Source: Acetobacter sp. DsW_063 (GTDB lineage: Bacteria > Pseudomonadota > Alphaproteobacteria > Acetobacterales > Acetobacteraceae). From it: a stretch of DNA of 64,000 bases. Each line of letters begins with the position of its first letter. Positions within the stretch are counted from its first letter, which is position 1. Below are positions 16,789-26,634 of this stretch, piece after piece. The stretch is taken from positions 1 to 64,000 of the forward strand of contig NZ_JOPL01000020.1 of the NCBI RefSeq assembly GCF_002153745.1, in the 5' to 3' direction. The notes beneath the pieces were generated by a model, which saw only the letters and a program-made list of their open reading frames with translations, was not told the DNA's origin and did no database searches. A program made the translations under genes and the position numbers.

Positions 16789-17673
16789 GTGGACTGGGAT
16801 AAACTAAGAATTTTCCACGCGGTCGCAGAGGCCGGGTCATTCACTCACGCGGGGGAAGTTCTGAACCTCAGCCAGTCCGCCGTATCCCGGCAGATTTCTG
16901 CGCTTGAGGATGTGCTTCAGGTTCCGCTGTTTCACAGGCACGCGCGTGGATTGATCCTGACCGAGCAGGGCGAGACGCTCAACCAGACCGTCCGCGAGGT
17001 TTTCTCCAAGCTGGAAATGACCCAGACTCTCCTGACAGAGAGCAAGGAAAAAGCAGCCGGAAGGCTTCGCGTCACCACGACGACCGGCTTCGGAAGCTGC
17101 TGGCTCATGCCGCGCCTGCACCGTTTCATGGAGCAGAATCCCGAGATCGCTATCACCATGATCCTCGAGGATAACGACCTCGATCTCGGCATGCGGGAGG
17201 CAGACGTCGCAGTACGCATGCACGCGCCCCGTCAACCGGATCTGATCCAGCGTCATCTCGCCGACTTCCCACTGCCGGTATACGCCGCGCCGTCCTACAT
17301 CGAATCTTACGGCATGCCGACGTCGCTCGACGATCTGGCGACGCACAAGCTGGTGGCGTTTGGCGGCTACCATCCTCCGGTGCCCCACATAAACTGGCTG
17401 CTTGAAGCCGGGTTAAACGACGGAACGCGCCGCGCGGCGCGCCTTGAAGTCAACAGCATGGCCGCCATGGCGGACGCCATCGCTTCCGGGCTCGGCATCG
17501 GGTCCATCCCCGGCTACGCGGCGGCGGAGTACCCACACCTCGTCAAAATCCTGCCGGACATAAAGCACCCGGCTGTGGAGGCGTTTTTCGTTTACCCTGA
17601 AGAGTTGCGCAGTTCGAAGCGCGTCGCCGTCTTTCGCGACTTTCTCACCAGCGAAATGGGCCTGCGCGGGTAG
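16789..17673 (+). CDS. LysR-family transcriptional regulator
   Basis: A 294-residue regulator from a GTG start at 16789, preceded by AGGGAGA at good spacing. An upstream ATG at 16735 would add 18 non-family residues. The N-terminal winged HTH reads DWDKLRIFHAVAEAGSFTHAGEVLNLSQSAVSRQISALEDVL, and the effector-binding domain begins about residue 90 (GRLRVTTTTGFGSCWLMPRL). It follows trxB and precedes an RND pump gene by 255 nt. Either could be a target. The effector is unknown. Confidence 0.92.
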   Translation: MDWDKLRIFHAVAEAGSFTHAGEVLNLSQSAVSRQISALEDVLQVPLFHRHARGLILTEQGETLNQTVREVFSKLEMTQTLLTESKEKAAGRLRVTTTTGFGSCWLMPRLHRFMEQNPEIAITMILEDNDLDLGMREADVAVRMHAPRQPDLIQRHLADFPLPVYAAPSYIESYGMPTSLDDLATHKLVAFGGYHPPVPHINWLLEAGLNDGTRRAARLEVNSMAAMADAIASGLGIGSIPGYAAAEYPHLVKILPDIKHPAVEAFFVYPEELRSSKRVAVFRDFLTSEMGLRG

Positions 17674-17928
17674 AGAAACCCTGGTGGGGCCGGCGTCCCA
17701 CCTCTCCTTCGGCCCAACTCACTATCCGGTTTTTTCAAACTCCCGAAACAGATACGCTCAGAAGCATTTGTCAGGCACGCCTTCCGATCCGGACGTTTTT
17801 GAAATACGGAGCGGCAAAGGCGTATCCTTTCATGGATACCTCTCCGTTCACGGTCGGCCGCCGTAACGGTTGGAGAATCAGCCCGCGCCGAAATCGAACG
17901 CGACTGCACGCTTCGGGAGCCCCCGCAT

Positions 17929-20900
17929 TTGAACCTGTGCCGCATTTTCATTCTTCGGCCGGTCGCGACGACTCTGATGGCCTTGGCGTTCCTCGTCTCC
18001 GGCGCTTTGGCTTACAGATTAATGCCAATTGCCGATCTGCCGAATATTTCGGTGCCAGTCATCTATGTGATCGCGAACCAGCAGGGCAGTTCGCCGCAAC
18101 AGATGGCGAGCGCCGTGACGACGCCGCTGGAGCGGCGGCTGGGGACCATCGCCGGACTGACGCAGATGACGTCCGACACGACGGACAAATCATCGTTCCT
18201 GCTACTCTTCTTTGACGATAATCGGGATATCGACGGCGCCGCCCGCGACGTTCAGGCCGCGTTACAGGCGGCGCGGCAGGACATGCCGAGCACGCTCATC
18301 GACAATCCGCAATATTACAAGGCCAACCCAAGCGACAATCCCATCATCGTCGCCGCCCTGACCTCTGACACGCGTCCGCTGATCAAACTCCGCGACTTCG
18401 CCGAAACACGACTTATGCCGCAACTCGCAGGCATTCGCGGCGTCGGCTGGGTGCAGACAGAGGGCGTCGCAAAGCCGTCCGTCCGGGTCGAAATGAACCC
18501 CTACGCGCTTTACAAGTTCGGGCTCGGTTTTGAGGACATCCGTTCCGCGCTGGCGTCGGCGAACGCCAACACGCCGAAGGGATTCATCGACGCCGGCGGC
18601 CTGCGCATGACGCTCGCCACCAACGATCAGGCGCGTGAGGCGGCGCAATATCGCGACCTCATCGTCGGGTATCGCAACAACCGTCCAATCCGTCTGACAG
18701 ATATCGCATCGGTCAGCGATGGCCCGCAAAATGAACGGCAGGCCGCATGGTTCGACGGTCATCCCGCCGTGCTCGCCATCATCCGTCCACAACCCGGCGC
18801 GAACGTCATTGAGGTCACGGATCAGATCAAGGCGCACGCGCCGATGTTGCAGAGCGTGCTGCCCGGCGACGTGAAGCTCACACTGCTCGACGACATGTCA
18901 AAGAGCATCCGTTCAGCGCTGGCGGACACGCAGCTGACACTGCTGATCTCAGTGGCGTTGGTCGTCATCGTCGTGCTCGCTTTCCTGCGCTCGTGGCGCT
19001 CGACGCTCATACCGGCCGTTACCGTACCTGTGTCGCTGGCCGGCTCCATTGCGATCATGCATCTGCTCGGGTTCTCGCTCGACACTCTGTCGCTGATGGC
19101 GTTGACCATCGCGACCGGCTTCGTCGTCGACGACGCCATCGTCGTGGTCGAAAACATTGCCCGTCACATGGAAGACGGCATGGACCGAATGGAGGCCGCG
19201 ATTCTCGGATCGCGAGAAATATCCTTCACCGTGCTGTCGATCACCATCTCGCTCATCGCGGTGTTCCTGCCGTTGCTGCTGCTGAACGGCACGGCGGGCA
19301 AGATATTCTTCGAATTCGCGATGACGCTGGCGACCGCAGTCTCAATCTCACTCCTACTCTCGCTCAGCCTTACGCCAATGATGTGCGCATACCTCCTTGA
19401 GGTGCACCATGGCGGCCCGGCCCAGCAGGGCTCAGGTCTGGCGCGGCTGGCGCATCTGGCGTTCGACGCAGTGGAGAACACGTTGAACGCGATGGTCGGT
19501 CTCTATATGCGCTCGCTCGACCGCACGCTCCGCCGCCGCTGGCTGGTTCTCGCTTCTCTCCCGCTGAGTCTGGTGGCGACGGTCGGGGTCATCATTGTGA
19601 TGCCAAAGACCATCCTGCCCGCCGAAGACATCGCGCTGCTCTCCGCCTACCTGCATGCGGACGAAACCAGTTCCTTTTCGTCAGTGTCGACAAAGACTCG
19701 CGCCGTGGTCGACGCCATGATGAAGGACCGACAGGTCACGTCGGTCGTCGCGTTCACGGGAGACGACGCCGCGAACGAGGCCGAAGCCTTCTCGGAACTG
19801 ACTGACAAATCCACGCGTAGCGAAACCCCGGAAACCATCGCTGCGCGCGTTCAGAAACGCGTCGCCGACATTGCCGGGCTGGACGCGCATATTTCCAACT
19901 CCGGCGACGTGAATGGCGGCGGCGGGCGCCAGCACAGAGGCAATTACAACTATGTATTCCACGGCGAGAACGCAGACGACGTCTACGTCTGGGTGCCCCG
20001 TCTGGCGGAAGCATTGCGCAACAACGCGATCCTCAAGGACGTCAGCACCGACATCCAGAACACTGGCGCTTCGGTTCATGTGAATATCGATCGCGACAAC
20101 GCCGCGCGGCGCCTGATCACCCCCCAGTTGATCGGCAACGCGCTTGAGGACGCTTACGGCCAACGGACGGCGTCCAGTATTTCGACGCCGCTTACGACCT
20201 ATTATGTCGTCATGGAGGCCGCGGCGCGTTACCGTCAGAGCCCCGACATCCTCAACAGTATGTGGGTTTCAACCTCTGGCGGCACGGCAGGCGGCGGCAC
20301 GGTGTCGAACTCGATACGCGTTAAACTCCCCGACACCACGGAATCCAAGCAGGCCTCGCTTAGCCAGCAATCTTTCCGCAATCAGATCGCCAACCGACTG
20401 GCGGGCGGAAACGGCGCCTCAAACGGGTCGGCAGTCTCGTCGTCCTCCGAAACAATGGTGCCGCTCACGACCGTCGCGTCTTTATCGTATTTGCCGACGC
20501 CGCTGAGCATCAGCCACACCGACAGCTTCGTGTCGGGGACGGTCTCGTTCAACCTGCCTAAAGGCAAGGGAATCAGCGATGCGGAAACCGAGATCAAGCG
20601 CGTGCGGACCCTCATTCACATGCCTGCCGAAATTCAGGGCGGCTTCACCGGCCGGGCGGCGGATTTCAACAAGACGCTGATCAATGAGCTCCTTGTCTTC
20701 ATCGCCGCCCTGGCGACGATGTACGTGACGTTGGGCGTGCTTTACGAAAGCTACGTCCATCCACTGACGATCCTGTCCACGCTACCTTCGGCCGCGATTG
20801 GGGCGGTACTCGCTCTATGGGTCACGGGCCAGTCCTTCTCGCTGATCGCCATGATCGGCGTGATCCTGTTGATCGGCATCGTCAAAAAGAACGCGATTCT

Positions 20901-21237
20901 GATGATCGACTTTGCGCTGCAAGCCGAGCGTGAGGGCGGCATGACCCCGCAGGCGGCGATCCGCGAAGCCTGCCACAAGCGGTTTCGACCAATCCTGATG
21001 ACGACGCTCGCCGCCGCTCTCGGCGCGGTTCCACTGGTTCTAGGCAACGGATATGGCGCGGAGCTGCGACGCCCTCTCGGGATCGCCGTGGTTGGCGGTC
21101 TTACCATGAGTCAGTTGCTGACCTTGTATTCGACACCCGCCGTTTATCTACTGATGGAAGGGTTGAGACGACGCGTCGCGGGACTCTGGCGGAAACCTGA
21201 CGGTGGAACGAGGACACTGCGCTCCAAACCTGCTTAA
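17929..21237 (+). CDS. RND-family multidrug/solute efflux pump, inner-membrane subunit
   Basis: A 1102-residue proton-driven exporter of the HAE1/MdtBC type. The start is a TTG at 17929, preceded by CGGGAG, and gives the canonical N-terminus NLCRIFILRPVATTLMALAFLV. The sequence shows the porter loops between helices 1 and 2 and again 7 and 8, the proton-relay Asp pair in GFVVDDAIVVVENIARHMED (about residue 400), and the late helices TMYVTLGVLYESYVHPLTIL and GIVKKNAILMIDFALQAE. The second large loop contains an unusual Gly/Ser-rich insertion (GGNGASNGSAVSSSSE). No membrane-fusion or outer-membrane partner gene is adjacent, so it must use partners encoded elsewhere, or a partner gene was lost. 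Confidence 0.94.
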   Translation: MNLCRIFILRPVATTLMALAFLVSGALAYRLMPIADLPNISVPVIYVIANQQGSSPQQMASAVTTPLERRLGTIAGLTQMTSDTTDKSSFLLLFFDDNRDIDGAARDVQAALQAARQDMPSTLIDNPQYYKANPSDNPIIVAALTSDTRPLIKLRDFAETRLMPQLAGIRGVGWVQTEGVAKPSVRVEMNPYALYKFGLGFEDIRSALASANANTPKGFIDAGGLRMTLATNDQAREAAQYRDLIVGYRNNRPIRLTDIASVSDGPQNERQAAWFDGHPAVLAIIRPQPGANVIEVTDQIKAHAPMLQSVLPGDVKLTLLDDMSKSIRSALADTQLTLLISVALVVIVVLAFLRSWRSTLIPAVTVPVSLAGSIAIMHLLGFSLDTLSLMALTIATGFVVDDAIVVVENIARHMEDGMDRMEAAILGSREISFTVLSITISLIAVFLPLLLLNGTAGKIFFEFAMTLATAVSISLLLSLSLTPMMCAYLLEVHHGGPAQQGSGLARLAHLAFDAVENTLNAMVGLYMRSLDRTLRRRWLVLASLPLSLVATVGVIIVMPKTILPAEDIALLSAYLHADETSSFSSVSTKTRAVVDAMMKDRQVTSVVAFTGDDAANEAEAFSELTDKSTRSETPETIAARVQKRVADIAGLDAHISNSGDVNGGGGRQHRGNYNYVFHGENADDVYVWVPRLAEALRNNAILKDVSTDIQNTGASVHVNIDRDNAARRLITPQLIGNALEDAYGQRTASSISTPLTTYYVVMEAAARYRQSPDILNSMWVSTSGGTAGGGTVSNSIRVKLPDTTESKQASLSQQSFRNQIANRLAGGNGASNGSAVSSSSETMVPLTTVASLSYLPTPLSISHTDSFVSGTVSFNLPKGKGISDAETEIKRVRTLIHMPAEIQGGFTGRAADFNKTLINELLVFIAALATMYVTLGVLYESYVHPLTILSTLPSAAIGAVLALWVTGQSFSLIAMIGVILLIGIVKKNAILMIDFALQAEREGGMTPQAAIREACHKRFRPILMTTLAAALGAVPLVLGNGYGAELRRPLGIAVVGGLTMSQLLTLYSTPAVYLLMEGLRRRVAGLWRKPDGGTRTLRSKPA

Positions 21238-21407
21238 CGCGCTTTCTGTATAGATTTATAATTTTTTTTTACACAATTGGCGGATGCTGCCCAATACATT
21301 AAGTTTACTACGTAGATGTGAATATAGCGGCGTGACGCCGCGTTGACGACGGCGCGCCATGTTTGCTTTACATTCTACAGCCACATGACGGAAGAGAAGT
21401 ACGCCCT

Positions 21408-21542
21408 ATGTTAAAGTGCTGTAAAACGTCCTCCAAGAACGGCGAGAACACCACCGGCCGCCGTTGCTGCAGGAAAGTTCTGGGGCTTGTCGCCGCCGGA
21501 GCCGCTGTCTTCTTTTTTCTAAAAAAACGCAGCAAAGAGTAA
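21408..21542 (+). CDS. Cys-rich single-helix mini-protein
   Basis: A 44-residue protein with two Cys-Cys pairs (LKCCK at residues 2-6 and RRCCRK at about 18-23), followed by a helix LGLVAAGAAVFFFL and a basic end KKRSKE. GAAGAGAAG lies about 8 nt before the ATG. It stands alone after the RND pump gene and just before a nested inverted repeat. I do not recognise a family. The paired cysteines before a membrane helix would allow metal binding or palmitoyl-like modification, but this is a guess. Confidence 0.5.
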   Translation: MLKCCKTSSKNGENTTGRRCCRKVLGLVAAGAAVFFFLKKRSKE

Positions 21543-21554
21543 CCAGAAAACGCG

Positions 21555-21600
21555 CAGGTCGGATGGCCCAGCCTATCAAGCTGGTTGATTATCCGACCTG
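21555..21600. repeat. Nested inverted repeat with 10-bp perfect outer stem
   Basis: CAGGTCGGAT (21555-21564) pairs perfectly with ATCCGACCTG (21591-21600), and the interior contains a second stem CCAGC/GCTGG around a 7-nt loop. It begins 12 nt after the stop of the Cys-rich mini-gene. There is no T tract after it, so it may be a structured RNA element or a factor-dependent terminator. Confidence 0.65.
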
Positions 21601-22521
21601 ATCACGCCAACGCTTTCGACTGCGCGATGCGGCGTGGAAAATTTATGCAACCCCTTGCAAAATATTCTGAATTACAATGCCGCTGCGGCGCAGCTTCGCG
21701 CGCGTCTGCTTGGGCCGCCGGGATCGCTCTTTGTATTTAAAAATTTTCTTAATAAATCTTTGCCTTGCTCTCATGCGCAAACGACGCGCCAAAAAAACCC
21801 AGAGAGTGAGCAATGACCACTCAAGCGTATTTCTGATTCGATTGAGCTGATCCAGCCGGCGCCTGCATTCCCTGCACCATTACAAAAAATTTGCTATCTA
21901 TCGACAACTTCAATGACATACCTTGGAAAAGGAAATAATTGATCGAATTAAACATGACGGGTGGTATTATTTATTGAATATTTTAGAAAAAATACACAAA
22001 ACAAAAACAGAAACCGACAGTAATCAATCGCACGCGCACGATAAAAAGTAAAAATATGTAATCCTTAACCCAAAAATATCCACCCACTACCGTTTATTCG
22101 TAATTTTTCAGACAATGCGCAAGTCGTAATTGACTGTCACAACGAACTTGTCTCTGCGAGAGATATCAAAAAACTCTCCGACATAAGCAAAATTTTACAC
22201 CGACAGCGCAACAAAATTCCTTTTCGTTTCAAATTCATGGCATGCCGTCGGAAGAAAATCAGCGGTTGAAGTCATCCAAAAAACTGTTCAACCCATAGAA
22301 CAATCACCCTTCAGTGGCGGTTTGATCATGTTTTTTCGCTTCATGCGGTGTAAATTCGGATATCGCAGAACAGAAAAAGTATCTCGAAAAACTTTCCCAA
22401 ACGGTATTGCGGTGAAAGCGCGCTGCGATTATTTGTCAACCGTTCGATTCCACGTTTTCTCCAAAAACTGATGGCTCTTCTGACCGAAGAGCCAAGTCAT
22501 CCGAACGTAACGGAGTTTTTC
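21601..22521. other. AT-rich gene desert upstream of mucR
   Basis: About 900 nt visibly richer in A and T than the flanks, with many A and T runs (for example 21940-22110) and stops in all frames. I see no gene. MucR-type proteins bind AT-rich DNA and repress their own genes, so this stretch is a plausible target region for the regulator encoded next to it. It could also hide a small RNA. Confidence 0.6.
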
Positions 22522-23013
22522 ATGACTGAGATAAAGCAGGGCTCCCCCCTTCTTGACCTGACTGCACAGATCGTTTCCGCGCATGTTTCGAACAATACTT
22601 TTGCGTCGGAAGCTTTGCCTGCCCTTATCCGCGACGTATACACAGCTCTTGAGGCCGCTGGTCAGGCCGCGCCGGAGCCCGAGAAGCTGCAGCCCGCCGT
22701 TCCCATCAAGCGTTCGGTATTCCCGGATTACATCGTCTGCCTTGAAGACGGAAAAAAGCTCAAGATGCTGAAGCGGCATCTTCAGAGCGCCTACGGTATG
22801 ACCCCTGAGCAGTATCGCGAGCGTTGGGGCCTGCCCACCGACTATCCGATGGTCGCGCCGAATTACGCCGAGCGCCGTTCGACACTCGCTCGCGAGATCG
22901 GCCTTGGCCGCAAGATCAGCGCGGCGACCAGCGCGCCTGCGGCGAGCGTCAGCGAGGACGACGAGGCGGTCGCTCCGCGCAAACGCGGACGCAAGCCTCA
23001 GTCGGCAGGCTAA
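22522..23013 (+). CDS. MucR/Ros-family zinc-finger transcriptional regulator
   Basis: A 163-residue regulator from ATG 22522 (GGAG 10 nt upstream). The core is the prokaryotic Cys2His2-type finger region: PDYIVCLEDGKKLKMLKRHLQSAYGMTPEQYRERWGLPTDYPMVAPNYAERRSTLAREIGLG (about residues 70-132). The tail is Ala-rich and ends in basic RKRGRKPQ, like an AT-hook. The first finger cysteine spacing is irregular (single Cys in IVCLEDG), as in several MucR homologues that fold without zinc. In alphaproteobacteria MucR acts as a global, H-NS-like silencer of surface polysaccharide, motility and acquired DNA. Polysaccharide and AT-rich islands occur in this window. Confidence 0.92.
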   Translation: MTEIKQGSPLLDLTAQIVSAHVSNNTFASEALPALIRDVYTALEAAGQAAPEPEKLQPAVPIKRSVFPDYIVCLEDGKKLKMLKRHLQSAYGMTPEQYRERWGLPTDYPMVAPNYAERRSTLAREIGLGRKISAATSAPAASVSEDDEAVAPRKRGRKPQSAG

Positions 23014-23086
23014 ACAGCAGCCTTGACGGTTCAGGCGCTCTTAAACGAGCGTCCGGATCACGCGTTGTGTGCAGAAACTGGAGTAA

Positions 23087-24043
23087 ATGGTTCGTATGAC
23101 CGAGGATGTCGATGCAGCCGTGGTCAGCGCCCTTTATCGGCGTCGTCTTCGGCTGTGGCGTGGAGCGTCTGTCGCGGCGTTCAGCGTCGCGCTACTTGTC
23201 GCAGGCGTCTCCGTCCACCGACATGCATCGCCGCTCGGCCCGCATCTGGCGCGTCTTAAGGTCCACGGCACGATAGGCTCCGACGTGTCGCTTATGACGC
23301 GCGCGCTGAAAACCGCGGAAAAAGACAGTTCCATAAAGGGACTTTTACTCGATATCGACAGTCCCGGGGGTGCCGTCACGGGGGGAGAGGCGCTTCACGA
23401 CGCTGTCGAACGTTTCGCTAAAATGAAGCCTGTCGTCGTGACCATGGGGGGAATGGGCGCGTCGGCAGGTTACATGATTGCCGTTCCCGCAAAACGCATC
23501 TTCGCCCAGCGGGGCACGTTGACCGGTTCGATCGGCGTTCTGATGCAATCGCCGGATGTGTCCAGCCTTCTGGACAAGGTGGGCGTCTCGGTGGACGAAC
23601 TCGTGTCCGGTCCGCTCAAAGGACAGCCGTCAATGGTTAAACCTCTCTCTCCTGAGGGCCGAACCATGCTTCAGGGGGTGGTGAACAACCTGTTTGAACA
23701 GTTTGTGACCATGGTGGCTACCGGGCGACATATGCCGGAAGAAAAAGTGAAAACACTCGCGGATGGACGGCCCTACACAGGCCAGCAGGCTCTTGCTCTC
23801 GGCCTGATCGATAGCCTCGGTGACGAAGACGACGCCAAAGCGTCCCTTGCCAAGCTATGCGCGCTTCCAGAAGATGCAAAAATTGAGACAATCGGCGAGA
23901 AGTCGAAACAGTTCTCTCTCCGCCACCGCCTGCTCGGTATGATCGGCGGCTCCTTCGCCACACTTTTCGGTTTCGGCGCCGAAGAATTGCTGCAAAACGA
24001 AACGCTTGGCATTGACGGCCCCGTTGCGATCTGGAAACCTTAG
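23087..24043 (+). CDS. sppA: Signal peptide peptidase SppA-type S49 serine protease
   Basis: A 318-residue inner-membrane protease thought to degrade leftover signal peptides. One N-terminal membrane anchor (about residues 25-42) is followed by the periplasmic S49 domain: [22 protein letters not shown], the nucleophile Ser in [27 protein letters not shown] and the general-base Lys in SGPLKGQPS. The length is that of the short, single-domain SppA. An ATG 23087 start has GGAG upstream. It is followed after 20 nt by ihfB on the same strand, the same sppA-ihfB adjacency seen in many alphaproteobacteria. Confidence 0.94.
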   Translation: MVRMTEDVDAAVVSALYRRRLRLWRGASVAAFSVALLVAGVSVHRHASPLGPHLARLKVHGTIGSDVSLMTRALKTAEKDSSIKGLLLDIDSPGGAVTGGEALHDAVERFAKMKPVVVTMGGMGASAGYMIAVPAKRIFAQRGTLTGSIGVLMQSPDVSSLLDKVGVSVDELVSGPLKGQPSMVKPLSPEGRTMLQGVVNNLFEQFVTMVATGRHMPEEKVKTLADGRPYTGQQALALGLIDSLGDEDDAKASLAKLCALPEDAKIETIGEKSKQFSLRHRLLGMIGGSFATLFGFGAEELLQNETLGIDGPVAIWKP

Positions 24044-24063
24044 CCCCCATCGAGAGGGACGCG

Positions 24064-24366
24064 ATGACCAGATCCGAACTCGTGGCCGAGATTGCTGCGG
24101 AAAATCCGCATCTTCTTCTTAAAGACGTTGAGCTGATCGTCCACACCATCTTCAACGAGATTGGCGGAGCTCTTGCGCGCGGCGATCGCGTCGAGCTTAG
24201 AGGCTTTGGCGCGTTCACAGTGAAGAAACGCAACGCACGCGCTGGCCGCAACCCCCGCACTGGCGACACTGTCGTCGTAGACGAGAAAGTGGTGCCGTTT
24301 TTTAAGGCGGGCAAAGAACTCCGCGAACGGGTCAATACCGGAGGCCTGCCCAAGAAAGAAGGCTGA
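24064..24366 (+). CDS. ihfB: Integration host factor subunit beta
   Basis: A 100-residue DNA-bending protein that pairs with IHF alpha in replication, recombination and promoter activation. It shows the HU/IHF fold: [33 protein letters not shown] (helices), [26 protein letters not shown] (beta arm with the DNA-intercalating Pro), and [15 protein letters not shown]. The start ATG is preceded by GAGAGGGACGCG. It is probably cotranscribed with sppA. Confidence 0.97.
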   Translation: MTRSELVAEIAAENPHLLLKDVELIVHTIFNEIGGALARGDRVELRGFGAFTVKKRNARAGRNPRTGDTVVVDEKVVPFFKAGKELRERVNTGGLPKKEG

Positions 24367-24495
24367 CTCGATAGCCTGACGTTGGCGGATGGCGCTTTTT
24401 TTGACCGCGGCTTGGCCTGTTTAGCGTAAAGTGCTTACCTGCCCCCGTCACGAATAATAAAAATATAGACAGGGCGCGCTGCTCGTCATTACCTC

Positions 24496-24897
24496 ATGGT
24501 CGATTTGAGACATGGGATTATGATTCGTCCGTCACGCCTGACCTTCTGGACCGCTCCACCGCTCCACCGACCGTCTGGCCGGTGGATAATAGCCGCGCTC
24601 CATGATCCGGCGCGGGCGATCCCTATCCTCGCAGTTTGCGCCATTTTGTGGCTGACCGTCAGCGTCGCAGACGCTCACACCACGGCGCGCACGCGCGCTG
24701 CGCACATTCATTCGAAGAAACACCACTTCATGCTGCGAGGGTGCCTTTCTGCAGGCGCAGTGATTCCCGCCCATAACCGATCCATGCGTCCGATCGGCCA
24801 TGGCGGGCGACTTTTCGCCCCAGTTGGTCACGCGATGTATTACACTGACGCCAAAGGGCGGTGTATGCCGGGAAAACACGCCCGACATCGAGGATAA
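24496..24897 (+). CDS. Putative exported basic protein
   Basis: A possible 133-residue protein. A hydrophobic segment IPILAVCAILWLTVSVADAH (about residues 43-62) looks like a signal or anchor, followed by a His/Arg-rich region with two cysteines. The start is uncertain: ATG 24496, 24520 or later are all possible, and no clear ribosome site distinguishes them. It lies alone between ihfB and manC. I do not recognise a family, and codon-level evidence is modest. Confidence 0.4.
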   Translation: MVDLRHGIMIRPSRLTFWTAPPLHRPSGRWIIAALHDPARAIPILAVCAILWLTVSVADAHTTARTRAAHIHSKKHHFMLRGCLSAGAVIPAHNRSMRPIGHGGRLFAPVGHAMYYTDAKGRCMPGKHARHRG

Positions 24898-25106
24898 TAT
24901 TGACGCGTAATTATCGCTGCCTGACTGTCAGGCGCACTCGCAGCCAAAAAAAGATTCTGTTACCCTGAATTCGGCAGGCCGCCAGCCTCCTCTTTGAACC
25001 GCACGGGTTTCTGAGCGCGTCATGTACGGCCAGTTCCTGCGGCGCAAATCTTACCTAGCAGGATACTCAGCGGACTTTCCGTTTCGCGCATGGAGAATGA
25101 AACGCA

Positions 25107-26585
25107 ATGCTTGATTCCCCCGAACTGAAGCCGTTGACCGAGCAGACGTCACCGACGCCTGGTTCCGGCGTCACTGTCGTTCCGGTCATCCTTTCGGGAG
25201 GATCAGGAACGCGTCTCTGGCCGATGTCGCGCGCCAGCTTTCCCAAGCAACTTTGGCCGCTGCTGAGCGAATATTCGCTGCTTCAGGAAACGGTAGCGAG
25301 AGCCAGACAGGTCTCCCTCGCCTCACCAATCATCGTCTGTAACGAGGAGCATCGCTTCCTGATCGCCGAGCAGCTTCGGGAAGCAGGAGTCGAGCACGCA
25401 CGCATTCTGCTGGAGCCCATAGGGCGCAACTCCGCCCCCGCCATCGCCGCCGCCGCGTTGCTTGTTGCAGAGACCGACCCCGGTGCGGTGCTTTGGATGA
25501 TGGCCGCCGATGCAGCGATGACCAAACCCGGCGCCCTGCCTGCAGCGATGGATCTGGCCGTCGCCGGCGCGGAGCGCGGAATGGTCGTGACCTTTGGCAT
25601 GCACCCGACACGACCCGAAACCGGCTACGGTTACATCGAGACGGGCGCGCCGGTGCCCGGCGTCCCGGGCCTGTCGCAAGTCAAAGCGTTCCGGGAAAAA
25701 CCGGGCGTGAAACAGGCCGAAGAGTTCATCGACTCAGGCGATTACCTCTGGAACTCCGGCATGTTCGTGTTCCGGGCTGACACCCTGATCCGTGAAATGG
25801 AGCAGCACGCGCCGAAGGTGATGGAAGGCGTCCGCGCATCCTATGCCGCCCGCGCCAGCGATCTGGATTTCGAGCGCCTTGGCGCAGATGAATTCAAGCG
25901 CGTGCCTGATATCTCGATCGACTATGCGATCGCGGAAAAGAGCGCACACGTTGCGGTCGTGCCAGCCGATCTCGGCTGGTCGGACGTCGGCAGCTGGGAC
26001 GCTCTGTGGGACATCAGCGGCAAAGACTCGCACGGCAATGTCAGCATCGGCGACGTATTGATCGAAGATTCGGCGAACTGCTACGTCCGGTCCGATAAAT
26101 TGCTGACGGCGGTGGCGGGCGTCGAGGACGCGATCGTAGTCGTTACGGAAGACGCCGTACTGGTCACGCATCGCGATAAGGCACAGGACGTCAAAAAAGT
26201 TGTCGATCGTCTAAAGCGTGAGAAGCGTCCCGAGGCGGCAGTTCATAACCGCTGCTATCGCCCCTGGGGCTTCTACGAGAGCCTGATCCAAAACGACCGT
26301 TTCCAGGTGAAGCGGATCGTGGTCCAACCTGGCCAGAAGCTCTCGCTGCAGAAGCATTTCCACCGCGCGGAACACTGGGTTGTCGTCGGCGGCGTAGCGC
26401 TGGTGACTCGCGACGAGGACAAGGTTCTGGTTCGTGAGAACGAGAGCATCTACCTGCCCCAGGGCTGCATCCACCGCATGGAGAATCCCGGCAAAATCCC
26501 GTTGACGCTGATCGAGGTCCAGACGGGCTCATATCTCGGAGAAGACGACATCGTGCGTATCGAGGATAGCTACAACCGCACCTGA
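25107..26585 (+). CDS. manC: Mannose-1-phosphate guanylyltransferase / mannose-6-phosphate isomerase
   Basis: A 492-residue bifunctional type II enzyme that makes GDP-mannose for surface polysaccharide. The N-terminal nucleotidyltransferase has VIPVILSGGSGTRLWPMSR-like residues (pyrophosphorylase signature, about 25-45) and FREKPG, with NSGMFVF at the sugar site. The C-terminal cupin isomerase domain shows RPWGFYESLIQNDRFQVKRIVVQPGQKLSLQKHFHRAEHWVVV and the metal-binding QGCIHRMENPG. Both halves are complete. It is single, ending in a strong terminator. The sugar may feed the polysaccharide genes near 57-61 kb, although these are 30 kb away. Confidence 0.95.
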   Translation: MLDSPELKPLTEQTSPTPGSGVTVVPVILSGGSGTRLWPMSRASFPKQLWPLLSEYSLLQETVARARQVSLASPIIVCNEEHRFLIAEQLREAGVEHARILLEPIGRNSAPAIAAAALLVAETDPGAVLWMMAADAAMTKPGALPAAMDLAVAGAERGMVVTFGMHPTRPETGYGYIETGAPVPGVPGLSQVKAFREKPGVKQAEEFIDSGDYLWNSGMFVFRADTLIREMEQHAPKVMEGVRASYAARASDLDFERLGADEFKRVPDISIDYAIAEKSAHVAVVPADLGWSDVGSWDALWDISGKDSHGNVSIGDVLIEDSANCYVRSDKLLTAVAGVEDAIVVVTEDAVLVTHRDKAQDVKKVVDRLKREKRPEAAVHNRCYRPWGFYESLIQNDRFQVKRIVVQPGQKLSLQKHFHRAEHWVVVGGVALVTRDEDKVLVRENESIYLPQGCIHRMENPGKIPLTLIEVQTGSYLGEDDIVRIEDSYNRT

Positions 26586-26607
26586 CGTCAGACACGCCAG
26601 ATTCGAT

Positions 26608-26634
26608 AAAAGGCGGCCTTCGGGCCGCCTTTTT
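26608..26634 (+). terminator. Rho-independent terminator of manC
   Basis: AAAAGGCGGCC, a TTCG tetraloop, GGCCGCC, then TTTTT. This is a GC-rich stem with a classic stable loop and a U tract, 23 nt after the manC stop. Confidence 0.92.
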
